Positions 49,251 to 61,136 of a stretch of DNA of 64,000 nt are shown here, one piece after another. The DNA lies in contig CM049311.1 in NCBI GenBank assembly GCA_026874595.1, forward strand, positions 37,308,676-37,372,675, in the 5' to 3' direction. The DNA is from Sipunculus nudus (lineage: Eukaryota; Annelida; Sipuncula; Golfingiida; Sipunculidae). Made by a program: the position numbers and the translations under genes. Each line of letters begins with the position of its first letter. Position 1 is the first letter of the stretch. The notes below the pieces were generated by a model, which saw nothing but the letters and a program-made list of their open reading frames with translations, searched no databases and had not been told where the DNA came from.

Positions 49251-50507
49251 AGACCTTCTCCCTCCAGTTCTTATCGGAAACTGGCTACAGATGCTGACAT
49301 TGAAGCTATTGCTAAAATTATTACTCACAGGTTCCGTGCGAACATGAATGAAAATGCTTAAATTTTGTTACTAAAACTTAAAAGAACAAACATTCAGCGT
49401 TTTGTGGAATTTATATGTTGATATATGTTTAGGTGTCCTATAATCATTATAATAATGGCGCACTTTAGTGATACTGGACATCAGTTATGAATGAGTGTTA
49501 TGCCCATATTCCTGTCATGAGCATTGGTCACATGACATTGGCTCGGGTTATGTTCGTGACCCCCGCCACATATATGTTTGGCATCCTCCGGTGTTATACC
49601 CCGCTGTGTGCCTTCTTGCGTGACGTCTCTATCATACGTGAGTGAGTTTCTACCTTTTGCTGTCCTTGGTGTAGGTCGCGCCCCGGTTATACCATTTAAC
49701 CCGGGCATTCTGTTACAAGTCGATCACGGTGAAACAGATTTTCAGGATATTTCTCTTCATCTGAAGCCAGATTCAATCTTATTTGTTATTTCCTATGGTA
49801 ACAGATCGATTGGTAACAGTGTAATTAGTGTACGTTCAATTATGAAAGGTGAGTTTATTGCCTGAGGGCGATTTACCAGCTAATGAGCATACGGCGCGTT
49901 TTAAATACACGCTAACCTGTGCATCAGCTGAGACACACCGCCTGTGACAACTTCAGCAGATGTTGCCGGGTGTCACGGAATTGATTTTCACCGGGCAGGT
50001 CCATTGAAATTCCGTACAGTGTATGAATGGCTTGCACCAGAACGCCACGCCTGGGGTTTCTGGGCAGCAGTACTCCGCGCCGGAACAAATGGCGAGCACT
50101 GTGCCTGCATTAATAAGTAATGAACAGGCCTATGTCGGAAGGTAGTCAGTGCCACGGGCCCACCGAGAAACGCTAGTCGATCTCCTGCGCACAAGCTAGA
50201 CATGCGCGCCTTCCCACAGCTTATCATCAAGGATCTTGGCTGCCAGGAATTCTGACATGCAACTTCGATCCGGTCGCTCTCACCCATACGTATGTATAGC
50301 CCTTAAGATGCAACGGAAATCGAAGTTAGAGCATGGACATTGAATTGTTTGACACGTGGAGCTGAAAGCCGCAGCATGCAGGCTATAGAGGTGCGTTAGT
50401 TCAGTCGGTGTTTCTGTGGCTGTGAGAACAGGGTTGAGCGGTGCTGTCCTCGCCGTGGAATAAGCTGTTGTCACCTTACAACGCTCTAACGATTAAGGGT
50501 TGAAAAC
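49251..50507 (+). promoter_or_regulatory. 5' flank of the SK channel gene (untranslated or promoter region, not resolved)
   Basis: Base composition becomes GC-richer from about 49500. Small open frames on both strands (49578-49865 +, 49988-50287 -, 49481-49708 -) look like chance products of the higher GC. A consensus-like donor 'gaaag|gtgagt' at 49850 could mark an untranslated leader exon, but no matching acceptor can be fixed. The ATG context is gaaaacATGA, with A at -3. Confidence 0.3.
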
Positions 50508-51908
50508 ATGAGCACCGTGATTGAAGACCCCGGGATTCCATTAGTAGGCCGGAACGGGGGGAACCACATGTATACAATGGATTCACGCGACTCAAGCGGC
50601 GACTCAACCCCTGTAATGACTTCACCGGAAACCAAGAAACAAGAGAGAAAGTTCGATAATGTTGGATACAGGTTGGCCAGAAGGAAGGAACTGTTTCAGA
50701 AACGTAAAGTTATCTGCGACTTTGCGCTGATTTTTGCTATGGTTGGTATTGTTTTAATGGTTGTGGAGACTGAACTATTCATGGCGAAAGTGTACGCCAA
50801 CGGTAAGGCAGACGTGGGGTCAATTTTAGTCAAGCTCGCTATATCTATCTCCACTGTTATCATGCTGGGTTTTGTTGTATGGTATCACATACTGGACATT
50901 AAGTTGTATATGGTGGATAATTCCCTTGAGGACTGGCGACTCGCCCTGACACCGACCCGTTTATACAAAATGTTGCTGGAGTTGTTGATATACGCCATCC
51001 ACCCCATACCGGGGAACTACGAATTCACCTGGACCACTCTGAATGCCGAATCGGGTAAGATCAGCCGAGTTCCGGTTCCGGTTGATGTCATTTTTTCCAT
51101 CCCCATGTTTCTTCGTTTCTTTTTGCTGTGCCGGGTGATGATGCTACACAGTAAACTTTTCACTGACGCCTCTTCACAAAGTTTAGGCGCCCTGAATCGG
51201 ATCCACTTCAACTTCCGGTTTATTTTCAAGTCCATGATGACGCTGTACCCGGAATATGTGCTAACAGTGTTAATGGTAACCGGGTTCATCATCGCCAGCT
51301 GGGCTCTGAGAGCCTGTGAAATGTACCACGACGAAGTCCACGCAAACTTTTTCAACTCTATGTGGTTGATCTCCATTACATTCCTTTCTGTGGGTTACGG
51401 TGACATTGTACCCAATTCCTACTGTGGCCGTGCTATTGCAGTCATGACGGGCATTTTTGGTGCTGGCTGCACGGCCTTGGTAGTTGCGGTTTTGGCAAGG
51501 AAACTTGAGCTTTCCCGGGCGGAGAAATTTGTGCACAATTTCGTGATTGACGTTGAGCTTGATAAACGGTACAAAATCGCGGCGGCTAACATTGTAAAAG
51601 CAGGTTGGTTTGTTTACAAGAACCGGAAACACGGCAAGTTTTACCAAGCGCGCCGATATCAAAGAAGACTATTACACGCGATACACTCAATCCGGGAAGT
51701 AAAACAAGAACAACGGAGACTCCTGGACAGTGGCGTGACGCTAATAGAAATGGCAAAATCTCAAAGTAATATCTGTGAGAACATTTGTAAAATGGATGTT
51801 CGACAAGAAGGCTTGGATCGAAAGGTTAATATGATGGAATCACGACTTGGTCAGATTGAAGAAAAGCTCGACTCTCTTTGTCAATTAATATCTCGGTCCT
51901 CCTGCTGA
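50508..51908 (+). CDS. Small-conductance Ca2+-activated K+ channel (SK/KCNN family), intronless
   Basis: This 466-residue pore subunit is voltage-independent by family and opens when Ca2+ binds constitutively attached calmodulin. In neurons and muscle, SK channels set after-hyperpolarisation. Approximate segments: S1 67-90, S2 107-127, S3 151-168, S4 192-213, S5 249-270, selectivity filter SVGYGD 294-299 (SIGYGD in most relatives), S6 307-330 with GAGCTALVVAVLARKLELS. The calmodulin-binding domain spans about 335-412 (RAEKFVHNF, AAANIVKAGWFVYKN, LLHAIHSIREVKQEQRRL), and a coiled coil about 432-460 probably drives tetramer assembly. Compared with vertebrate SKs the linker after YKN is about 3 residues shorter. 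The N-terminus is short (66 residues). The whole frame lacks introns, whereas SK genes usually have several, so it may be a retrocopy-derived paralogue. No frameshift or stop is seen; it appears functional. The exact KCNN paralogue is not assigned. Confidence 0.96.
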   Translation: MSTVIEDPGIPLVGRNGGNHMYTMDSRDSSGDSTPVMTSPETKKQERKFDNVGYRLARRKELFQKRKVICDFALIFAMVGIVLMVVETELFMAKVYANGKADVGSILVKLAISISTVIMLGFVVWYHILDIKLYMVDNSLEDWRLALTPTRLYKMLLELLIYAIHPIPGNYEFTWTTLNAESGKISRVPVPVDVIFSIPMFLRFFLLCRVMMLHSKLFTDASSQSLGALNRIHFNFRFIFKSMMTLYPEYVLTVLMVTGFIIASWALRACEMYHDEVHANFFNSMWLISITFLSVGYGDIVPNSYCGRAIAVMTGIFGAGCTALVVAVLARKLELSRAEKFVHNFVIDVELDKRYKIAAANIVKAGWFVYKNRKHGKFYQARRYQRRLLHAIHSIREVKQEQRRLLDSGVTLIEMAKSQSNICENICKMDVRQEGLDRKVNMMESRLGQIEEKLDSLCQLISRSSC

Positions 51909-53590
51909 TCTCGCATTGTCAAGAGGGATATATAGCTCCTAGCAACCACGATCTCTCAGGTAACGACAGCCAGCCAGTGGCTACATCTTCCAAGTTTAAT
52001 TATCTCAGCTTCTCCCAAGTCTGCTGCAGTACCTCAAGGCAGTAAGACTGTTAGAGCTTCTTTCTTTAACAATGTCAAGGCCCCCAAAAGACCACGGTTC
52101 CTACCGGAGCTTTCAGCATCTAAAATCAGATTTGTTGGATATGGACTGAAATTTGTTGACTCATTAGGCACTCTGCCTGAGCTAGTGTTCTTTTCAGTAA
52201 TCACACCGTTAAAAGCATTCCCCATTAATAATATTACTCCTCATCCCTTTATTCGCGTAGTGACAATCAAGCTCATAAATTAAGCTTAATTTGGGTATTA
52301 GGGAATGTATCATGGAATGAATAATAATTAAGCCTAGCATGAAATATTATATTGTCTAATGGGGAAAGGGAATGTTTTCGTAAGTACTACCGGGAATTGA
52401 TACTGTATATGTTGTTTAGTGAAATGGCATTCCAGGGTGACATTCGTCGGAAGGTGGCTCGCACACGGCCATATTCTGCACATCTATGTTTGAATTCATA
52501 GTCTCATAGTCATATTTAGCATTACTATTTATATAATGTTCATATTGCAATTCCCATTTATCTATTATACAGATAATGGTATCATAGATTTCGCATTCAG
52601 TCCATTCTGGATATTGTTAACTAAGTGCACATATATTATATTTGGTATAAAAAGGTTTATTGTTGTATTTTCTTACAGAGAACTTAATTTCAGTCCTTAG
52701 GTCACCTGGTCCATTCAATGAAATTTGCTTCTCAATATTACTATATGAAATAATGAGTCGAATCCTGTTTCGATAACCTGCAGGCAAACATTTTTTATTT
52801 ATAGTTGAAACATTTTTTTAAAAACAATACGAAAATGTTTTGTGTATCTTTCTATAGTTAATTAAAAATTAAAACAAAATCATTTTAATACACAAATATA
52901 ATCAAAAGCTTAACCTTATTCATGTTGACCGAAATCATTCCATGTGTTTTGCACGACTCTGCTGTCACTTACATAAGCCGTGGGAGACATGTTCGTATGC
53001 GATCCAGCAAACATGAGGGAAGATTTACCGATACGCTGGGTTATTACAGAATCTGTTGCGTCCATGTTTGGTGTTGTTAGAATTTAAGCCTATTTCCCAG
53101 TTTGATTGATTTATTTATAGCAAAACCATAAATGTAAGTGGTTGAAATATTAGTTTTATCATCGAGATTTTTACAGCTGTTTTCTATATTGCAAGTTCTG
53201 CCACTCCTAAATCTCGGTAGACACCTATGTCATAGGGAAGAAATACTGCCGTTAAGCTGTAAAGGTATAGCATCCCTGACAATAAAAAACCCTAAAACAA
53301 ATCAAAAGTTATTTTAAATGCGTAGTAGGATCATGAGAATAAATCGTTTTTACCTGACTGAATATTCTATCGAATGCTGTATATATCGATTAATTTTATC
53401 TTAAAGTTTTTGTTTAATTTAAACATTTGTTTAAAGAAATATACCGTTTAAAGTTATAAGCTAAATCAAACGAATGTCCCATAGGCCCATGGTAATTAAA
53501 TGATGAAATTCGCAGAAATGTATTTTCTGCTAATTTACAGCATTTTTTACATACATTAAATATAAAATTAACTATTTCAACATTCATTTT
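51909..53590 (+). other. 3' flank of SK gene, non-coding
   Basis: This presumably begins with the 3' UTR; no single polyadenylation site can be chosen. A minus-strand open frame at 52034-52225 is unsupported. AATAAA-like hexamers occur near 53280 and 53338, but they are far away. Confidence 0.4.
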
Positions 53591-54364
53591 TAAAATGGGG
53601 GGGGGGGGGGGGAAGCATGGTATATTAACAACCAAGCAAACAAAAAAAATTGTATATCGTCATATCTTTTATCCTGAGCCCAGCTATAAGTGCTTCGCTT
53701 TTACTGGGCCTTGGAATAACATAATTAATGATAGATATTTTAATTTTCAAATATAAAAAAATAATAAAGGGGCATTTGATACATTTACTATAAGATAGAA
53801 CACTGTGGCATGTTTAAAAATATATCAGCTCTAAAGAGCCGAATATGAGTTAGAAAAAATGGAATCTATTTAGATAACGGGGTTTCGTTTTTGCCAGTAT
53901 CTGTCAGCCCTGCCCTCGCAAAAGGCACTTGACGCAAAGTATTAATTGAGATGGCGGTAAAACAAGCACCAATGGAGCCCTACTGTGGCTGTCATTTTAG
54001 CACATTTATAATAAATCTAGCTGAGTTTCCTAAGTTTGAGAGTCTGATCACCCAAAATTTGACGTCACCTATAATTAATAAATTCCTATTTAGAATTTCC
54101 ATGCATTCCAAAGTGCCCACTTCCACCTTTTTAGAGTGACACAAGCTCTTTACACAAAGCATTAAGTGGACGGGCGATATAACAAGCACCTATACATTAA
54201 TTTACAAACATGTTCTGAACAATTAAAGACAGTTATTTACCTCCTGACGGATGTATGACCTTGTTTAACTTATCTACATGCTGTTATTAAAACGGTTCTT
54301 GAGCCAATGTTGACAAACAAACAAAAATACGTATCCTAATGTGGCAGGTGCATGTGAACGGAAG

Positions 54365-54530
54365 TTAAAGGGTCACTAACTGCAAAACGCCTTTTGCAAA
54401 ACTGGTTCGTCTGAGCTGTTGCCAGATGTCCTTGTTGAGTGTGTTATGATTATTTTGCCCCCCCCCCCCCCACCTGTGGATATAAACAAAACGAACAGCC
54501 TGTGTCAGATATCGGAATAGGCCCCTTTAA
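54365..54530. mobile_element. Short TTAA-flanked MITE (166 bp)
   Basis: It starts TTAAAGGGTCACTAACTGCAAAACGCC and ends GGCCCCTTTAA, so the ends are inverted (TTAAAGGG/CCCTTTAA) and TTAA is present at each edge. A related, longer copy lies at about 58570-58814. A C-run sits inside. TTAA could be the target duplication (piggyBac-like) or part of the TIR. Confidence 0.55.
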
Positions 54531-54784
54531 CAATGCATTTTTTAACAGATAAAATAATATATTGGGTCGTTGACAGTGATCCTCATTCAGTGTTTTGATT
54601 TGAACCGCATACACTTTTCAGATGATAGACCTGAAAAATAAATATTTCATTAAACCATCACAAACAGAACGATTGAAAAGTAAACAAACACAGTTTTCTC
54701 TCAATATTACAGTCCACTCGACAGACCTAGTCGCCCATTCACGTATCTGGTTGTCCCAGTACAGGGGATTATAAGAACATATTA

Positions 54785-55060
54785 ACCCGTCGGTCTTGTC
54801 CCCAAAAATATTTACGGTATAATCTCATGTATAACCCGTCCGCCTATTTCACATACTCGTTTTACTAAAATACGTAGTAATCCTAATGATTTGTATATTT
54901 TATTTATGACCCGGTCATTTTACTAAATTCGCTATCCTTAAATTATGTAAAGTAAAACCTCATTTATATCCCGCACGCCAAATTCACATACTGGTACCAC
55001 TAACAAATTTTAGTACTCTTAATAATTTGTATGCGTGTTTTATGATCTGCCAGGAGATGA
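54785..55060. repeat. Two diverged ~134-bp tandem units
   Basis: The block 'ggtataatctcatgtataacccgtccgcc..ttcacatact' (from 54816) matches 'agtaaaacctcatttatatcccgcacgcc..ttcacatact' (from 54950). Each is followed by similar 'tagta.tc.taat.atttgtat' text. Non-coding. Confidence 0.55.
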
Positions 55061-55119
55061 CAGTGGAATATATTATAAGTATCATGACCTTAAGTAGTCG
55101 TTGAAATATACTGGTGTTA

Positions 55120-55550
55120 GTTGACCTAAAGTATGGTTGTCTGCACCCTTACGCCAGAGGTCAAATCTACTCAAAACGAACCTCTTCTTGTTTGGCAATG
55201 AGGGACGGCCGGAACAACTTGTCTCAACAGTTAAACTTTAAAAATAAAAATTTGTTACATTTCAACGAAACACCTGTTTACATTTCACATGCGTATACTT
55301 ACTAAATATAAATCATTCCGTAAAGTGCTTACCACAAAAACATTCATGTTTATGTAATTTGCCTTGAAACAAATCTTATCCAACATACTTTACCGGACTA
55401 CAGTACCCACTTCACCACATTTATATCTACGCCATGTGTGTAGGTAGAAGACCGATGAATTTCGTGCTGCAGATTTTGAAGCCCACAAACCCTTTCGAGC
55501 AGAGTCGTCCTCTCGTGAGTCCGATTCTGCGCAGTGTGTGTAGTCAGTCG
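55120..55550 (+). repeat. Dispersed repeat, copy 2 (partner at 38165-38620)
   Basis: Same ordered blocks as copy 1, ending 'gcagagtcgtcctctcgtgag' and 'ttctgcgcagtgtgt'. The shared 3' blocks are the best conserved part. Confidence 0.65.
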
Positions 55551-57352
55551 ATACTCTCAGTTACCCTCACTTGCTGCTAACTACTATAACGCTCGGCAGA
55601 GCGCATACGTCCACTAATTCAAAATGTTCTCACTAGATTCGCTACTTCCTCCCAATTCTAATCACAAGATTTATAGTGTCATGTTCTCCGTAAATTTTGT
55701 GGAATTCGGTATCATAGTTTCAAAGAAACAAACACGGGAGGAAAAATAAACACGGGAGAAAACATTACCACCTAGGTGGAAGTAATACTTTACGGGTTTT
55801 GGCTTTGGTTAAATTATATTGATCGCTGAAAAAAAGTCATGTAACAATCAACTGACTTTAATGCGCTATCATTCAAATCGTGATTAGCAAACACAATTTT
55901 GCCTTGAGAACAGCGGGACGGGGGAGGGGGAGGGGTGACAGTGAGTATGGAAGAAGTGTATTCCTATACTCGATCAGCGGATATTCAAGGAAGAGACTAG
56001 GACATAGGATATATAAATCTTACTATAATTCGAGGTCTCAGAGGATCTGGGCGTGGTTCTAAAAAGCGTTATTCCGCATTAAACGTTGCGACCAAACTCT
56101 CTCCGTGGATAGATTCTGCCTGGTGACTGTTCTCGGAATACTTTCTTGTCGCATCCCCGAGACCTTATCGAACCCTGTCAGGTTTATTTCTCCCAGATCC
56201 TCTAAACCACTCATGGGGACAAAGGAACAGTCAATTACCTGGAATACATTTTTTAAGGGAAAGGTTTTTTTTCCATTGTGGGGCCATCCATTGGTATTAG
56301 GGACTAGCCTTACTCTTTAGCTTACCTGTAAGTGGGGTTGGCCAACTGTGATACTGTGTACAAGGGAGGCATGGGAAGTTTGACCAGGTCCCTGGCGGAG
56401 GTTTGCGTGTAGGCTCCGACTTCAGTTCTAGTTTTATAAAAAAAAAGCAAATCTTATAAAACTTAAAAATATATACAAATAGTAATAACTAAAACATTTG
56501 AGGGCTAGCCTACACTTAGACACATAATTAGCTAAATCCTAAGACAAGGATCGTTAGTTTATTAAATTCCACTCACTATATTAACCTTCGTCAAGTTCAA
56601 TCACAATGGACACAATTAAAGTGATAAAAGCAAAAGCAATCTTACAACTGGTCACCTTATCTTACGCGACTCTAAATTGTGTCTACACAATGGAGAAGGT
56701 TTCTTGATACCCTACTAATACAGCGTTAAATTACCTTTTTAGTTACTTTTGTAGAAAATTGTTTAAAATGAAATAAACGAAGCTGACACATTGAATTTGA
56801 TACATGGTTCTAGCGTTCTGTGATTTTGAATTGACAATTTAAATGAAAAGTAAAAAGTTAATTACTATTTACCTCATGTCATATAATTTTGCGTGATTTA
56901 ACAGGTTCACTGAGCACTGGCGGTTGTTATGATGAAAGCGTAAAAGGTACTTTATATAACTGTACTGCCAAGGCATTACACTGATTATAGCAATTGATCA
57001 TATGCTCCATTCGCTGTATGCTTGGCCCCGTGCACTTATTTACTCACAAATCGTTAAATGACGTCATGAGTGACTCGCAAGCACTATAACAGCTTGATTT
57101 ATAGCTGTGCGCTCGCGCGCCGGTCTGTTGACAGACAGACAGATATACACGGAAAGAGGATAAAGCACATAGCAGCCACACTAAGTGCTTACATATACCA
57201 GGATATCACGATTGTGCAATAACGGTTTCTGATATCGGTTGGTAGTGAGTTGACAGCAGAAATTGGCTAGTATGAATTTGTTAAGCCTTCTCAAAATTGT
57301 AAATAATTTTTTTTTTTAAATTAAGCAAAATGATATTTACGTATAACGTATC
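55551..57352. other. Non-coding interval
   Basis: No supported gene; 60-71-codon open frames at 55880 and 56105 have no recognisable content. A GGGAGGGGGAGGGG G-rich tract occurs at about 55920-55935. Confidence 0.4.
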
Positions 57353-57406
57353 ATATATATATATTTATATATATATATATATATAAATATATATATTATA
57401 TATATA
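57353..57406. repeat. AT-rich palindromic microsatellite
   Basis: (TA)n interrupted by TTTATA/TATAAA at roughly symmetrical places; it could extrude as a cruciform. Confidence 0.85.
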
Positions 57407-58569
57407 TTCGGGTACGCCGGTCATCTTAGTTGATCACACAATGGCGGACAGTAGTCGGGATAATTTGCACGAAACATTGGGCCCACTCACCGACACCATG
57501 TCCCGTTTTTTATGTTTTTATTAATTTAATTTTTTTATAACAGTAAAATTAAGCATTCTTTCCCATATTGAACTATTTTGCAATATCTCATGTTGAAAAC
57601 ATACCATAACACAATAAAAAATCATTTTAATCTTAAGTTTACAAGGAATGCAAGCACGCTGATACATATACACGCAGAGTATATATTATTATTAAATATG
57701 CCTGTTATGTAACTGAGGAAAAGCCATTCGTTACGGCTCGGTCGTTAATTGTACATTTGATGACTGAGTAAATAAACAACGCAGTAGATGCGGGTGCTAA
57801 TTAAAATACTGTAAATAACACAGTGTGTGCATGTCCACAAGCTGATACTGATCAAAAATGAAATTAAAGGTCCTTGTTACGGGTATTCATAACATAAAAG
57901 ATTTTAATTCACCCGGTGCTTTATCCACTTATTTCGAATGATACTGAAACACACCTGTTTGCTTTGACTAAAAAAACCCTGACCTTCACAAACTCCATAT
58001 ATTCCTAGATGAAACAGAAAATATGCACATTCGAAGGTTAATTAGAACAGGAACAAACGTATGTAGCAACAAACACATGTTGACATATTCATATCGCTGG
58101 TTGATTAACTGTGTGCACCGTTTTCCCCATGATCTTCGAGGCTGCCTGTAAGACTATATTGAATTTTACTGAAACGTCATTAACTCACGTACAAAGGCAA
58201 GAAAGTCCAACTTCTAAATTTAAACTAATATAAAATGAAGCAAAAAAAGAAAGCGCTTACATATGTGATATTAAACTAAACCCTGCAATAGAAAATGTTA
58301 AGCATAATCGGGCACAAGTGAAACGCACAGTTTCCGGCATACATCAAAACGAAAATTCACTTTAAAATGGGTTTTCACCTTGCCCATGCAACTTCTTTAT
58401 TAATTAGTTTTGTTGTCGTATTGCCAAAGAGGCTACTGTAAAGGTGCCCATTCACCTACCTTTTGAAAAAGAATCTATGCGATTTCTGGATTCCTCTGTG
58501 TATATATTAATGATCTAAGGGTAATTTTGGTTGTGAAAAGTTCTAAGGTGGTATGTTGCACTTATGTGG
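57407..58569. other. Non-coding interval
   Basis: Nothing recognised. Confidence 0.4.
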
Positions 58570-58814
58570 AGGTAGAAAAGTCACTTATTGCAAAACGCCA
58601 TTTGAAAAGCCCTGGCTTATCTGACTTGCTGCCAGATGCCCTTGATGAATTCGATTTGAATTTTGCGGGCCCCCACATATTATAAACACGTTGATATAAA
58701 TTAAACAAGCAGCCTGTGTGCAGTGATATTAACGTTTTCTGGCCTATATTTATAAAAGCTCCAAGGGATTAACTTTAGTTTATAAAGGTCAGATAGGTGA
58801 TTAGGCCCCTTTAA
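58570..58814. mobile_element. Relative of the TTAA-flanked MITE at 54365
   Basis: It shares 'gtcactta.tgcaaaacgcc', 'ttgctgccagatgcccttgatga' and 'aacaagcagcctgtgtg', and the end 'taggcccctttaa'. The left TIR is decayed (gtagaaaag) and an extra block of about 60-80 bp lies before the right end. Confidence 0.55.
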
Positions 58815-59189
58815 GGACGCATTTCATATTTTCTCTGTGACATTACTCACAGTATATGTTCCAAATCAGATACTGAATAGTAACAGGTTTAAGAAATGGA
58901 CATTACGTCTACCGAGTCTCACAGTCTGATCTCTCTTCGGGTTAAATGATAATATATATTACTTGTATGCCACTTGTTTATGAGATATATTGTTTATGAG
59001 ATAATACTCTGTGAATTTGTTGTTTTGCGTCAATTCTGATTGTCCTTGAACACTGGACGTCGAGTCGACTTGAAAAATAAAAATATCCCGAAATTCCCAT
59101 AACCAACATCCAAATTTAATTTAGTTATATTAATATTACTCAATGACAATGTTCCAAAAAGAATTTTTTTTTGGTTTTTCCTCTACGTT

Positions 59190-59570
59190 GTGTCTTTCTT
59201 GTTGAAATTTGGAATTTTTAATGAATCAAAATTTAAAATTTCAGTTTAAGGAAAGATAGAAACATGATAGAGAAAAAACAAAAGAACACTTTTTAGATAT
59301 TCTCATGTAGTTTCATATTATTATTCCACTCAAAAGTGGCTTTCAGTTAATGGGTGCTTAAAATATCGTACCTTTTAAAAATTAAAAAAAAAATGGTTTA
59401 ATATAACAAAATCATGTGAAAATAAATGAAAAGTTTACAAAATATGTATACAAATTTGAAAGATCACTGTACCAAAAGTTAAATAATGTATACGTCATGG
59501 GGTCTTATATGAATTTAAATCAATTTTTGTTAGATATAGGGGTTTTTGACGATAATAATATCTGGAATTG
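59190..59570 (+). repeat. Dispersed repeat, copy 1 (partner at 61137-61480)
   Basis: It shares with 61137-61480 ordered blocks such as 'aaaatttaaaatttcagttt', 'acaaaatcatg.gaaaat', 'aaaatatgtatac', 'gatcactgtaccaa' against 'ggtcactgtaccaa', and 'catggggtctta/taatatgaat'. Same orientation, about 1.95 kb apart, AT-rich, no coding content. Confidence 0.7.
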
Positions 59571-60188
59571 TTGATATTAGGATGACATTTGTAAACATGT
59601 TCCATTTTTTCTAAAAGTGCCAGAACATCAAACCACAGTAATGGTAGCCTATTTTTCTCCTCTTACACAAAGGTTTGCTCCATTAAATCAATGTAAAACA
59701 CTCCGCGGAGACACATTTAACGTTTGTTAAGGGAACGCTCTAATGATAACCAAAATACTACATATAGATCAAAGGGGTACCATTAATACTGAATGAGGTC
59801 AAAAGTCCGAGACAATCACGTGACCGCTTAAGCTATGAACATGTATAGGTAGGGTTTTTAGTGCAAGTCGGTCACGAGGTCTTATGCCTGTCTCCAATAA
59901 GCACCATTAGAGCTCCAGTGTTCACAGAAGGTTTCACACTTGTAATCTTCTGATCCCAGAACACGACATGTCCTGCTATAGATCTTCTCAAGAGCTAAGG
60001 GGCATGTCTGGCAGTGGGAAGGGGATAATTTGGATAATGGGGTAGAAGTGGCAGACGGCAAATCTTTGAAATTTGAGCATAAACAAAATTACTAACAAAT
60101 GTGTTATTTTTCCTGTATAACTCAATATATAGTAGCATTTGTCTTTTAAAGTGTTGGCCTTAAACGGAACAAGTTTCATTTTGTTTCA

Positions 60189-60652
60189 TTTATGATTTTC
60201 ACATGCTTGGTTGGAAGCTTTTCCAATTTTAGCGTAAAATACAGCAGATCCATGCACATTTGCATCTGCACCCGTAGGTGCAGTAGACAGTCTCAAATTA
60301 CAGAAAAGGTCTGCCCCGTAGCCCAAACCGAAATTGAACTTTGAAAATGTACATATTCAGGTTAAGATTTAGTTAGGTCGGCATTACAAAATACGGAGGC
60401 GGTTACCTACACCTAAAAAATTTATGATTTTCACATGCTTGGTTGGAAGCTTTTCCAATTTTAGCGTAAAATACAGCAGATCCATGCACATTTGCATCTG
60501 CACCCGTAGGTGCAGTAGACAGTCTCAAATTACAGAAAAGGTCTGCCCCGTAGCCCAAACCGAAATTGAACTTTGAAAATGTACATATTCAGGTTAAGAT
60601 TTAGTTAGGTCGGCATTACAAAATACGGAGGCGGTTACCTACACCTAAAAAA
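60189..60652. repeat. Apparently perfect tandem duplication, 2 x 232 bp
   Basis: 60189-60420 and 60421-60652 read identically: each starts 'tttatgattttcacatgc' and ends 'ttacctacacctaaaaaa'. The unit includes 'gcacccgtaggtgcagtag' and 'gtctgccccgtagcccaaac'. Either a very recent duplication or an assembly artefact. Confidence 0.93.
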
Positions 60653-61136
60653 ATTAAGAACTTTTTATAGTGGTTAATAACTGACATCATTTACAAAGTA
60701 TAACATCATATAAATAGTAGAGATTTTCAACGAAATCTAGGTAACCTCCAAAAGTTAATGGTTCCATAGTTGTCCATAATTTCATGAAATTCACTTTTTT
60801 TACCTTGGGAATAAAGTTCACGACAGACATAGGAACTATCAACCAAACCAACCAACAAACCAACCACCCCCCCCCCCAAAAAATCGGGTAATATAATGAT
60901 TCTCTACATTTTAACAATTGCTATAGTTTCGAGGAACCGTGAATTCCCCACTCGGTATAGGTCTTTATATTTGACTGGTTAGCCTACTTGAGCCCAGTCA
61001 CAAGCCATACGGGGAAACACACTGCAACAACCATCCATCTTATTGCATAAGTATCGTGGTTAACTTTCGATTGGGCTACTCCATTATTAGGAATTTAAAT
61101 TTTTAAAAGATACACTATTTTAAGCCCCCCATTTAC
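60653..61136. other. Non-coding spacer
   Basis: (AACC)-type text and a C-run at about 60866-60877; no gene. Confidence 0.4.

Noticed and set aside
49578-49865. 95-codon frame upstream of the SK gene as a possible leader exon
   Set aside because: The donor-like gtgagt at its end is real, but there is no matching acceptor before the SK ATG and an opposing frame of similar length exists on the other strand.
51017-51662. Two minus-strand open frames (119 and 130 codons) inside the SK gene
   Set aside because: Antisense shadows of the conserved SK coding frame.
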